A stretch of 7,230 nucleotides of DNA from an uncultured Ruminococcus sp. (GCA_902803035.1 CADCON010000184.1:1-7230); one strand, 5' to 3'; positions 1 through 5,443 are shown, counted from the first letter of the stretch. Numbers and translations: made by a program. The notes: generated by a model from the sequence alone, not told the origin.

Positions 1-1
1 C

Positions 2-259
2 CCCTTCACCGTGGGCGACAATGCCCGCATTGCCGCGGGAGCCGTGGTGCTGAGCGAAGTTCCCGCCGACGCCACCGCTGTGGGTGTGCCCGCCAGGGTG
101 GTGCGTGTCGCCGGAAAGATTCCCGCCGGCGATCTCGACCAGATTCACTACACCGACCCCGTGGCGCAGGATCTCTGCCGCCTGCAATGCGAAATTGACC
201 GCCTTCAGAAGAAGCTGGACATGGGCGGCATTGAAAACACCGACGGCGGAGGCATATGA
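2..259 (+). CDS. cysE: Serine O-acetyltransferase, C-terminal fragment
   Basis: Truncated by the left window edge; the reading frame is open from base 2 and ends at TGA 257-259. About 85 residues are visible. Serine acetyltransferase makes O-acetylserine from serine and acetyl-CoA, the first committed step of cytosolic cysteine synthesis. The visible start (PFTVGDNARIAAGAVVL, then VPADATAVGVPARVV) is the last turns of a left-handed beta-helix of hexapeptide repeats plus the GVPAR-type motif common to this acetyltransferase class. The tail that follows (ending near QCEIDRLQKKLDMG) is a predicted helix, as in many clostridial CysE proteins. The next gene, 63 nt downstream on the same strand, is cysS, and cysE-cysS pairs are common in Firmicutes, which favours CysE over other hexapeptide acyltransferases. 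Catalytic residues lie outside the window, so the family call rests on the C-terminal part and context. Confidence 0.82.
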   Translation, partial: PFTVGDNARIAAGAVVLSEVPADATAVGVPARVVRVAGKIPAGDLDQIHYTDPVAQDLCRLQCEIDRLQKKLDMGGIENTDGGGI

Positions 260-322
260 TGCCGGCGTCGGGTCAATCATGAAAAACGGATAACGGCAGG
301 AATGCCGACAGGAGGAAGAAAT

Positions 323-1729
323 ATGAGAATATTCAATACGCTGACACGCAAAATGGAAGAATTCGTCCCGCAGGTGGCAGGCGAGGTCAAAATGTATGCC
401 TGCGGACCCACGGTCTACAATCTCATTCACATCGGCAACGCGCGTCCCATCATCACCTTTGACACCCTCCGCCGCTACTTTGAATGGCGCGGAATGAAGG
501 TCACGTTCGTGCAGAATTTTACCGATGTGGACGACAAGATCATCAATAAGGCCAAGGCCGAGGGCGTGGATTACAAGGTCATCTCCGAACGCTACATAGC
601 GGAATACTGGAAGGACGTCAAGGCTCTCGGTGTAAAGCCCGCCGACATTCACCCCAAGGCGACCGAGAACATCGGCAAGATCATTGAGATCATCTCCACT
701 CTCATCGAGAAGGGACACGCTTACGAGGCGCAGGGGGACGTGTATTTCAGCACACGCACCTTCCCGGAATACGGCAAGCTGTCCCATCTGCCGCTGGAGG
801 ATCTCGTGGCGGGAGCGAGCGAGCGTGTGGACGCGGGCGAGGTCAAGCGCGACCGCGCGGATTTCGCTCTCTGGAAGGCCGCCAAGGAGGGCGAACCCTA
901 TTGGGATTCGCCGTGGGGCAAGGGACGCCCCGGCTGGCACATCGAATGCTCCGCCATGAATATCGCCCTTCTCGGCGACACCATCGACCTGCACTGCGGC
1001 GGACAGGATCTGATTTTCCCGCACCACGAGAACGAGATCGCCCAGTCGGAATGCTGCACCGGCAAGCCCTTCGCGCTTTATTGGATGCACAACGGCTTCA
1101 TCAATGTCGATAACCAGAAGATGAGCAAGTCACTGGGCAATTTCTTCACCGTGCGCGACGTGGGCGAAAAATTCGGCTATGAGCCGATCCGTCTTTTCAT
1201 GCTCTCCAGCCAGTACAGAAGCCCCATCAATTACTCCGTCGATATCATCGAGCAGAACCGCTCCGCTCTTGCGCGGCTTTACACCGCCCTTGAAAATCTG
1301 GAATTCTATCTTTCCAAAGCCCCCGCGGGATGGCAGGAGGGCGAGAATGAGCTGAAGGAGCAGCTTCTTTCGCACAGGCAGCATTTCATCGATTCCATGG
1401 AAGAGGACTTCAACACCGCCGGCGCGGTTTCAGCCATTTTCGACCTCGCGCGCGACATCAACACGCATCTCGGCGCGTCGTCCACCCATTCCAAGGAGCT
1501 GGCGCAGTTCGCCCTTGACCTCTACAATGAGCTGACCGGCGTTCTCGGCCTTCTCTACAACCGCACCTCCGGCGACCTTGACAGCGACATCGAAGCGCTG
1601 ATCGAGAAGCGTCAGGCAGCCCGCAAGGCGAAGAAATTCGCGGAAGCCGACCGCATCCGCGACGAGCTGAAGGCGCAGGGCATCATTCTTGAGGATACCC
1701 CGCAGGGCGTGAAGTGGCACAGAAGCTGA
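323..1729 (+). CDS. cysS: Cysteine--tRNA ligase (CysRS)
   Basis: Cytosolic class I aminoacyl-tRNA synthetase that charges tRNA-Cys. I choose ATG 323 (468 aa) because GGAGGAAG at 311-318 sits 4 nt ahead of it; an in-frame ATG at 302 would add seven residues with no ribosome site. Visible motifs: HIGN at residues 36-39 (the HIGH signature), KMSKS at 266-270, and four residues that match the zinc site of the E. coli enzyme by position and context: Cys27 (YACGPT), Cys209 (GWHIECS), His234 and Glu238 (HHENE). The zinc binds the substrate cysteine thiol. The helical C-terminal tRNA-binding part is full length, ending near DTPQGVKWHRS. Length fits the family (about 460-480 aa). It follows cysE by 63 nt and is probably co-transcribed with it, coupling cysteine synthesis to cysteine charging. 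No T-box leader is visible in the short gap, but one could lie upstream of cysE, outside the window. Confidence 0.97.
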   Translation: MRIFNTLTRKMEEFVPQVAGEVKMYACGPTVYNLIHIGNARPIITFDTLRRYFEWRGMKVTFVQNFTDVDDKIINKAKAEGVDYKVISERYIAEYWKDVKALGVKPADIHPKATENIGKIIEIISTLIEKGHAYEAQGDVYFSTRTFPEYGKLSHLPLEDLVAGASERVDAGEVKRDRADFALWKAAKEGEPYWDSPWGKGRPGWHIECSAMNIALLGDTIDLHCGGQDLIFPHHENEIAQSECCTGKPFALYWMHNGFINVDNQKMSKSLGNFFTVRDVGEKFGYEPIRLFMLSSQYRSPINYSVDIIEQNRSALARLYTALENLEFYLSKAPAGWQEGENELKEQLLSHRQHFIDSMEEDFNTAGAVSAIFDLARDINTHLGASSTHSKELAQFALDLYNELTGVLGLLYNRTSGDLDSDIEALIEKRQAARKAKKFAEADRIRDELKAQGIILEDTPQGVKWHRS

Positions 1730-1762
1730 TTGTCTGACCGCGTTCCGTCAGCAATGATTTTT
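1729..1762 (+). terminator. Probable intrinsic terminator after cysS
   Basis: An imperfect hairpin begins at the last base of the cysS stop codon. ATTG-T-CTGAC (1729-1738, T1733 bulged) pairs with GTCAGCAAT (1747-1755) around an 8-nt loop, followed by TTTTT at 1758-1762. The stem is nine base pairs but only moderately GC-rich and bulged, so termination may be partial. It is placed where a cysE-cysS terminator would be expected. Confidence 0.5.
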
Positions 1763-1785
1763 CTGTGTTCAAATGGACAGAACGA

Positions 1786-1830
1786 AATAACCCGCAGCCG
1801 GATCATTTGTCGATTCAACCGCGGGTTATT
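1786..1830. repeat. Perfect 10-bp inverted repeat with nested hairpin
   Basis: AATAACCCGC (1786-1795) and GCGGGTTATT (1821-1830) are exact reverse complements separated by 25 nt. Inside, GGATC (1800-1804) can pair with GATTC (1812-1816, one G-U pair) around a 7-nt loop, giving a long two-part hairpin in RNA. No T run follows the right arm, so it does not look like an intrinsic terminator on the + strand. It lies between the cysS terminator and the yraN ribosome site. It could be a regulator site, a processing or stability element in the yraN leader, or a small dispersed repeat; the sequence does not decide. Confidence 0.75.
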
Positions 1831-1884
1831 GTGATGGTAAGGATACGGTATGTCCGGCGTTTCACAGAACAGGAGGTGGATACC

Positions 1885-2286
1885 GTGAATCTTGGGCCGA
1901 CAGGCAGGGCGGGCGAGGACGCCGCGTTGGAAATGCTTCTGAAAAACGGTTTTGAACTGGTGGCGAGAAATTATCAGACGCCCTACGGCGAAATTGATCT
2001 GATTGTCAGAGATGACCGGTATGTCGTTTTCGTCGAGGTCAAGACCCGCACAGGCGTGTCACGCGGCAGCGGCTATCGCGCTGTCAATTTCCGCAAGAAG
2101 CAGAAGCTCTTCAAAACCGCGCTGTTGTTTCTCCGTGAGAATGAATTGACGCTTCAGCCGCGGTTTGATCTGATCGACATTGAGGGGCACTGGTTCGTGG
2201 CGGAAGAAAAAGAGCAGTTTGCCGTGGATAAAATGCGCTGGTTCAAGAATGCCATCACTGCCGCCGATTATGGGGGATACATCTGA
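1885..2286 (+). CDS. YraN/UPF0102 family putative endonuclease
   Basis: A 133-aa cytosolic protein of the UPF0102 (YraN) family, which has a PD-(D/E)XK nuclease-like fold; its biological role is not well established, though links to DNA repair or recombination have been proposed. The start is GTG 1885, with a near-ideal ribosome site AGGAGGTG at 1871-1878, 6 nt ahead. The frame stays open upstream to ATG 1765, but those 40 codons have no family similarity that I recognise and run across the 1786-1830 inverted repeat. Motifs from the GTG start: GRAGE at 7-11, RNY at 28-30, GEIDLI at 35-40, FVEVKTR at 49-55 and RFDLIDI at 93-99. Asp38, Glu51 and Lys53 would form the nuclease core, and Glu11 the family's conserved N-terminal acid. 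Length is near the usual 115-130 aa. It ends 12 nt from the stop of the convergent lgt gene. Confidence 0.9.
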   Translation: MNLGPTGRAGEDAALEMLLKNGFELVARNYQTPYGEIDLIVRDDRYVVFVEVKTRTGVSRGSGYRAVNFRKKQKLFKTALLFLRENELTLQPRFDLIDIEGHWFVAEEKEQFAVDKMRWFKNAITAADYGGYI

Positions 2287-2298
2287 GAAGTTCTCTGC

Positions 2299-3123
2299 TC
2301 ATTCCCCGGTGACGGCCGTGTTCTTCTCCGATTTTCCGGCTTTGTGCCGCCGGAGCAGGAGAAGGACGGGGACTGCCGCCAGAATCAGAAGGCTGATGAA
2401 TTGCGAAGTCGAGAGCGGCCCCACAAATCCCCTCGCGCTGTCGCCGCGGAGGAATTCATCGAAGAAGCGTATCACGGCGTAGCACACCAGATAGACAGCC
2501 ATCAGACGGCCGCCGCATTTTTTCTTCCTGAAGAGAAGCAGCAGAAGAGCGAAGAGGAGGAATTCCAGCCCCGCTTCCAACAGCTGCACAGGAAAGCGTC
2601 TGACCCCGTTGGCCGTTATGTCGGGCGAGCTGTCAAAGATAAAGCCGTACCGGGATTCCACGCCGTAGCAGCAGCCGCCCAGAAAGCAGCCGATTCTGGC
2701 GAATCCGTGGAAAAGCGGAATGCAGAACGCCATAATGTCCATATAGGGGTGAAAGGGCATTTTCATCGCTCTGATGTACCATGCCGCGCCGATCAAGGCG
2801 CCGAACAGCCCTCCGTAAAAGACCATTCCGCCGAAAGTCAGTCCCAGAAGCATCAGAAACCCGTTGAAGGAATGCACACGTGAAAAATGATCGTTTGCCG
2901 CGTTGATGAGAATCCGGGCGTTCACGATGCCGTAAAGCAGGTGGGCGCCGACCAACAGACCACCCATTGCGGCAAGGGCGATGTGCGGAATCTGCGTCTG
3001 ATTGACGCGCGCGTCATGCCTTGTGGCGAGCTTTGAAACCAGCCAGACCGCAAAGAATCCCAGACACGCCATCAGCATATAGGATGAAATGGGTTTGCCG
3101 AAGAATGGAATATAAGGAAGCAA
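2299..3123 (-). CDS. lgt: Prolipoprotein diacylglyceryl transferase (clostridial type)
   Basis: A polytopic membrane protein of 274 aa in the Lgt family, which transfers diacylglycerol from phosphatidylglycerol to the lipobox cysteine of prelipoproteins before signal peptidase II acts. The start is TTG (3123-3121), preceded on the minus strand by AAAGGAGGA with 8-9 nt spacing. Visible features: several hydrophobic helices (about 12-32, 45-65, 88-117, 128-146, 182-198, 206-222, 241-257), GGMVFYGG at 98-105, the signature region HGFARIGCFLGGCCYG at 139-154, RFPVQLLEA at 177-185, and RFFDEFLRGD at 219-228. These correspond to the family's HGG, GRIGN, HPxQLYE and C-terminal Arg/Glu motifs. The clostridial form departs from the E. 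coli signature: FYGG instead of the HGG motif, Cys in place of the signature Asn, and Ala instead of Gly before the Arg. It could therefore be a divergent paralogue rather than the main Lgt. It is the last minus-strand gene here, after a terminator; I see no convincing promoter of its own. Confidence 0.88.
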   Translation of the reverse strand: MLPYIPFFGKPISSYMLMACLGFFAVWLVSKLATRHDARVNQTQIPHIALAAMGGLLVGAHLLYGIVNARILINAANDHFSRVHSFNGFLMLLGLTFGGMVFYGGLFGALIGAAWYIRAMKMPFHPYMDIMAFCIPLFHGFARIGCFLGGCCYGVESRYGFIFDSSPDITANGVRRFPVQLLEAGLEFLLFALLLLLFRKKKCGGRLMAVYLVCYAVIRFFDEFLRGDSARGFVGPLSTSQFISLLILAAVPVLLLLRRHKAGKSEKNTAVTGE

Positions 3124-3162
3124 AGAAGGATTCCTCCTTTATAAGGGGCAGATAATAAAGAG

Positions 3163-3203
3163 CATCCGCTGTAAATGAAGCCGATTTACAGCGGATGTTT
3201 TTT
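3163..3203. terminator. Strong 14-bp hairpin, probable bidirectional terminator
   Basis: CATCCGCTGTAAAT (3163-3176) and ATTTACAGCGGATG (3184-3197) form a perfect 14-bp stem with a 7-nt loop. On the + strand it is followed at once by six T (3198-3203), a textbook intrinsic terminator. On the minus strand the stem begins five bases past the TGA stop of the 184-aa zinc-ribbon gene and is followed by the weaker U-rich CTCTTTATTAT. It should close the zinc-ribbon operon on the minus strand and stop antisense transcription coming from the cysS-yraN side on the + strand. Confidence 0.88.
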
Positions 3204-3757
3204 CAGTGAATGAACGGAAGAAGAACGGCGAAATAATCAACGTGTTCTGCCGGCGTGGCGGAGCATATAGCCCACAATCCGTAGAAGAAGCAGGCGTAAC
3301 CGAGCGTGATCAGGCCGCTGACAATCGTGCCGATGACGGAAGTTGCGAGCCCGGCGGCGGCAATCGACCTGCCGGAAACGCCGACGGGAATACGGTTTCT
3401 GGCTCTGATGGCAAAAACGATGCCGAGAAGGCAGGGAATCAGCGCGAGCACCGACAAAATCCCATAGGAATAAGGTATGCCGATAATGCTGATGACCAGA
3501 CCGAATAATCCGAGCACCAGCGAAATGACGGCTTTGCTTTTTCCATCGGGAGCCGCCTGAGGTTCCGTCTGAATGTAGATTGGCTGATAGACGACCGTGG
3601 TGGTTGTTTCGGGCTGTCTCTGCTCAACCAGACGTGTTTCGGGATTTTCGACGTTGCTTCTGCGGGATGACCTGTTTAAAGCGAACGGCGCGCCGCATTT
3701 GGTGCATTCGGCCGCGTTGTCCTGCATTTGCGCGCCGCAGTTGTTGCATTTCTTCAT
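3203..3757 (-). CDS. Zinc-ribbon DUF4190-like membrane protein, paralogue 3
   Basis: A protein of 184 aa, function unknown. ATG 3757 is chosen because GGAGGA precedes it by 6-7 nt and because this start aligns exactly with the two upstream paralogues; 42 further codons are open upstream but overlap the 3' end of the preceding gene. Domains: N-terminal four-cysteine zinc ribbon (Cys4, Cys7, Cys18, Cys21; CNNCG and CTKCG), a polar linker 25-74 with TTTT and PIYIQTEPQ, then three hydrophobic helices (about 76-93, 99-117, 131-163). The loop after helix 2, RARNRIPVGVSGR, matches the corresponding loop of both neighbours and the DUF4190 pattern. The tail ends EHVDYFAVLLPFIH, a diverged form of the DYFTILFR tail. 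Arg/Lys around the first helix and in the loop place the N-terminus and that loop in the cytoplasm by the positive-inside rule. It lies 28 nt after the 193-aa gene, in the same likely operon, and ends at a strong terminator. Confidence 0.88.
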   Translation of the reverse strand: MKKCNNCGAQMQDNAAECTKCGAPFALNRSSRRSNVENPETRLVEQRQPETTTTVVYQPIYIQTEPQAAPDGKSKAVISLVLGLFGLVISIIGIPYSYGILSVLALIPCLLGIVFAIRARNRIPVGVSGRSIAAAGLATSVIGTIVSGLITLGYACFFYGLWAICSATPAEHVDYFAVLLPFIH

Positions 3758-3785
3758 TGACTGTTCCTCCGTATGTCCAGATGAT

Positions 3786-4367
3786 TTATCTGAAGAGAAT
3801 GGTAAAATAATCCACGAAATCATCAAGGTACCGTGAATATTCGGACAACTCGGCCGCGTCGGAACTGGCTGCTCCAAGCGCACCGCAGGCTACGCAGGCG
3901 GTGCAGACGCAGATGGAGCAGACAACGGCGATCGCCCCCATAACGACACCGATGATGCCGCAGACCAGACCGGCTGTCGCCATGCCCCTGCCCTGTTGCC
4001 CCGGCGGCAGCTCATTCCTCGCCTTGATGCCGAACACAATGGCAATAATGCTGACAATGAAGCCTATCAGCGCGGGAAAGTTGGCCACGAACGGAGCGAT
4101 GAGAACAAAGACAATGCCCGCGATGCCGCAGACCAGAGAGATGATCGCATTCGTGTTGGAACCGGGCGTGTTTTGAATATTGACAGGCTGTGGCTGCGGC
4201 TGAAAAGCTGGCTGCTGGTCGGTATGCTCCTGTGAAGGCTGCTGCTGGTCGGTCTGTTCAGAAGACGGCTGATGTGACGCCTTGCTTTCCGCGAAGGGCA
4301 ACCCGCAGGACGGGCAGACCGTGGCGTCTTCCGGTGACATGACGCCGCAATTATTGCATATTCTCAT
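3786..4367 (-). CDS. Zinc-ribbon DUF4190-like membrane protein, paralogue 2
   Basis: A protein of 193 aa, function unknown. ATG 4367 follows AAAGGAG on the minus strand with about 10 nt spacing. The zinc ribbon has Cys4, Cys7, Cys18, Cys21 (CNNCG, CPSCG), at the same positions as in its neighbours. The linker (about 28-72) is Gln/Pro/Ser-rich and contains a two-copy ten-residue repeat (SSEQTDQQQP, SQEHTDQQPA). Hydrophobic helices lie at about 74-92, 98-114 and 129-165, with the cytoplasmic loop KARNELPPGQQGR between the last two. The third helix is unusually rich in cysteine (CSICVCTACVACG, 150-162). The C-terminus is acidic and ends DDFVDYFTILFR. The gene is 103 nt downstream of the 263-aa paralogue; I see no clear promoter or terminator in that gap, only a bulged, imperfect hairpin near 4419-4452, so read-through from the upstream promoter is likely. 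Confidence 0.9.
   Translation of the reverse strand: MRICNNCGVMSPEDATVCPSCGLPFAESKASHQPSSEQTDQQQPSQEHTDQQPAFQPQPQPVNIQNTPGSNTNAIISLVCGIAGIVFVLIAPFVANFPALIGFIVSIIAIVFGIKARNELPPGQQGRGMATAGLVCGIIGVVMGAIAVVCSICVCTACVACGALGAASSDAAELSEYSRYLDDFVDYFTILFR
4211..4270 (-). repeat. Two-copy 30-bp tandem repeat in linker
   Basis: Bases 4211-4240 and 4241-4270 match at 23 of 30 positions, with the first 13 bases identical (gctgctggtcggt). They encode two copies of a ten-residue Gln-rich unit in the linker of the 193-aa zinc-ribbon protein. This looks like an older, small version of the linker expansion seen in the neighbouring paralogue. Confidence 0.7.
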
Positions 4368-4470
4368 ACGATATTCTCTCCTTTAACAAAATGCCGCGCT
4401 GAGAGCCGGGTCAATTCCGCCATAAACAGCATTGCCGTTGCTTTAGCGCGACAAATATTACATGATGCGT

Positions 4471-5262
4471 TTATCTGAAAATAATCGTCAGATAGTCAGC
4501 CAGATCCCCTAAATCCTCAAGATTTCCCAGATCATAACCGGAAGCGGTTTCTCCCGCGCAGGCCATGCAGCCGAAACTGCAGAGAGCGCATAACGAGCAG
4601 AGAGTGAACAACGCGCTGAATACCGTGCCGATGATGGCACAAACCATTCCCGCCGTAGCCAGCGTTCTGTCAGACGAGCCGACAGGAAGCTCATTTCTCG
4701 CCTTGACGCCGAAAATGATACCCGTGATGGAAAGCCCGAGGCCCAGGAATCCCGTTATTCCCCATGAAGAGCCGGAGAAAAAGCTGATAAAAAGTCCTCC
4801 GATACCCAGACAAAGGGCAATGATCGCCTTGTTTTTTGCGTTCTGATTGCCCATGGGCCGCTGCTGGTAGGGTTGCTGCTGATAAGGCCGCTGCTGATAA
4901 GGCTGCTGCTGGTAGGGCTGCTGCTGGTAGGGCTGCTGCTGATAAGGCTGCTGCTGGTAAGGCTGCTGCTGATAGGGCTGCTGCTGATAGGGCTGCTGCT
5001 GATAGGGCTGCTGCTGATAAGGCTGCTGCTGATAGGGCTGCTGCTGATAAGGCTGCTGCTGATAAGGCTGCTGCTGATAAGGCTGCTGCTGGTAGGGCTG
5101 CTGCTGATAGGGCTGCTCGGCCTGTTCCGGCTGCTGTGCCACGGGCTGTTCGGTCTGTTCCGGCTGTGCGGGGGTAGTGTCCCCGTTCTGGAGAGAGCCG
5201 CACTCACTGCAGAAAAATGCTCCTTCAGGCAGCTCCGCGCCGCATTTCTGACAGTTTTTCAT
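4471..5262 (-). CDS. Zinc-ribbon DUF4190-like membrane protein with PYQQQ repeats, paralogue 1
   Basis: A protein of 263 aa, function unknown, first gene of the tandem group. ATG 5262 follows AAAGGGGA on the minus strand by about 8-10 nt. Residues 1-24 form a zinc ribbon (CQKCG, CSECG; Cys4, Cys7, Cys18, Cys21). Residues 25-50 are a Gln/Pro/Glu linker (PEQTEQPVAQQPEQAEQ). Residues 51-135 are 17 tandem PYQQQ pentapeptides, two of which are PYQQR near the C-terminal end. Then come three hydrophobic helices (about 145-163, 168-184, 204-235), with the positive loop KARNELPVGSSDR before the last, as in DUF4190 proteins. The third helix carries a cysteine cluster (CSLCALCSFGCMAC). An acidic tail ends LADYLTIIFR, resembling paralogue 2. 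By charge the ribbon and repeat lie in the cytoplasm and the tail outside. A consensus promoter lies about 110 nt upstream of the start codon. Expression is probably strong and shared with the two downstream paralogues. Confidence 0.92.
   Translation of the reverse strand: MKNCQKCGAELPEGAFFCSECGSLQNGDTTPAQPEQTEQPVAQQPEQAEQPYQQQPYQQQPYQQQPYQQQPYQQQPYQQQPYQQQPYQQQPYQQQPYQQQPYQQQPYQQQPYQQQPYQQQPYQQRPYQQQPYQQRPMGNQNAKNKAIIALCLGIGGLFISFFSGSSWGITGFLGLGLSITGIIFGVKARNELPVGSSDRTLATAGMVCAIIGTVFSALFTLCSLCALCSFGCMACAGETASGYDLGNLEDLGDLADYLTIIFR
4858..5112 (-). repeat. 17-unit 15-bp tandem repeat encoding PYQQ(Q/R)
   Basis: Seventeen uninterrupted 15-bp units, + strand consensus ctgctgRtaRggctg, span 255 bp within the 263-aa paralogue. 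Within the P-Y-Q-Q codons all differences between units are synonymous: tyrosine TAT or TAC, proline CCT or CCC. By my count the Tyr/Pro codon pairs are 7 TAT+CCT, 5 TAT+CCC, 4 TAC+CCC and 1 TAC+CCT. The fifth codon changes only in the units nearest the membrane domain (two CGG for Arg, one CAA for Gln). Copy number probably varies between strains, and short-read assembly could miscount the units. Confidence 0.95.
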
Positions 5263-5363
5263 AATGATTATCCCCTTTGATGATATTCAATGAAAGCGGG
5301 AATAGCACCTCGCGGCAGCATTATCCGGAGGGAAAACGCAGCGAAACGCACATATTCTGGCTT

Positions 5364-5409
5364 TTATTGTCAGATAAATTATACCATGCGGGAATTTGGT
5401 TGTCAATAA
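5364..5409. repeat. Near-perfect inverted repeat bracketing the promoter
   Basis: TTATTGTCA (5364-5372) and TGTCAATAA (5401-5409) are reverse complements with one central mismatch. The right arm contains the -35 box and the left arm covers the predicted transcription start. Such placement would suit a repressor bound at both arms, but part of the similarity is forced by the TTGACA consensus, so an operator role is only a suggestion. Confidence 0.45.
5378..5406 (-). promoter_or_regulatory. Consensus sigma-A promoter for the zinc-ribbon operon
   Basis: On the minus strand TTGACA (5406-5401), a 17-nt spacer, and TATAAT (5383-5378) match the sigma-A consensus at 12 of 12 positions. Transcription should start near 5371, giving an untranslated leader of roughly 110 nt before ATG 5262. 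Upstream of the -35 box the strand is A/T-rich (AAAAATATTA), as in an UP element. An inverted repeat with one mismatch brackets the core promoter (see the separate entry). Confidence 0.9.
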
Positions 5410-5443
5410 TATTTTTGCACGGCTCCTCTGCCGCCCCGAAAGC

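Noticed and set aside
1765..1884. 40-codon N-terminal extension of the YraN-like protein
   Set aside because: It has no ribosome site at ATG 1765, no family similarity that I recognise, and crosses a strong inverted repeat; GTG 1885 has an excellent AGGAGGTG.
2284..2294. GAGAA-G-TTCTC hairpin between yraN and lgt as a terminator
   Set aside because: The arms are five bases with a one-base centre and no T run on either strand.
2344..2883. 179-codon + strand open frame
   Set aside because: It is antisense to lgt; the composition is typical of the complement of a hydrophobic gene (Glu/Gln/Arg/His-rich), with no domain.
3124..3175. Promoter for lgt using TTTACA within the terminator stem
   Set aside because: No -10 box lies at 16-18 nt; the nearest TATTAT is only 12 nt away and TTATAA is 25 nt away.
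3758..3883. 42-codon N-terminal extension of zinc-ribbon paralogue 3
   Set aside because: It overlaps the end of the preceding gene and would break the shared start position of the three zinc ribbons; GGAGGA precedes ATG 3757.
4858..5112. CRISPR-like array
   Set aside because: The 15-bp units are contiguous with no spacers and lie within a coding frame.
4836..5280. Long + strand open frames rich in Ala/Asp/Lys or Leu across the repeat, and minus-strand Ser/Ala-repeat frames
   Set aside because: They are by-products of reading a 15-bp repeat, which stays open in most frames. Only the minus-strand frame with the zinc ribbon, membrane helices and ribosome site makes a sensible protein.
5290..5335. 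T-box-like string on the + strand (near GCACCTCGCGG)
   Set aside because: It only loosely resembles the T-box core, is on the strand with no downstream gene, and has no specifier stem or terminator after it.
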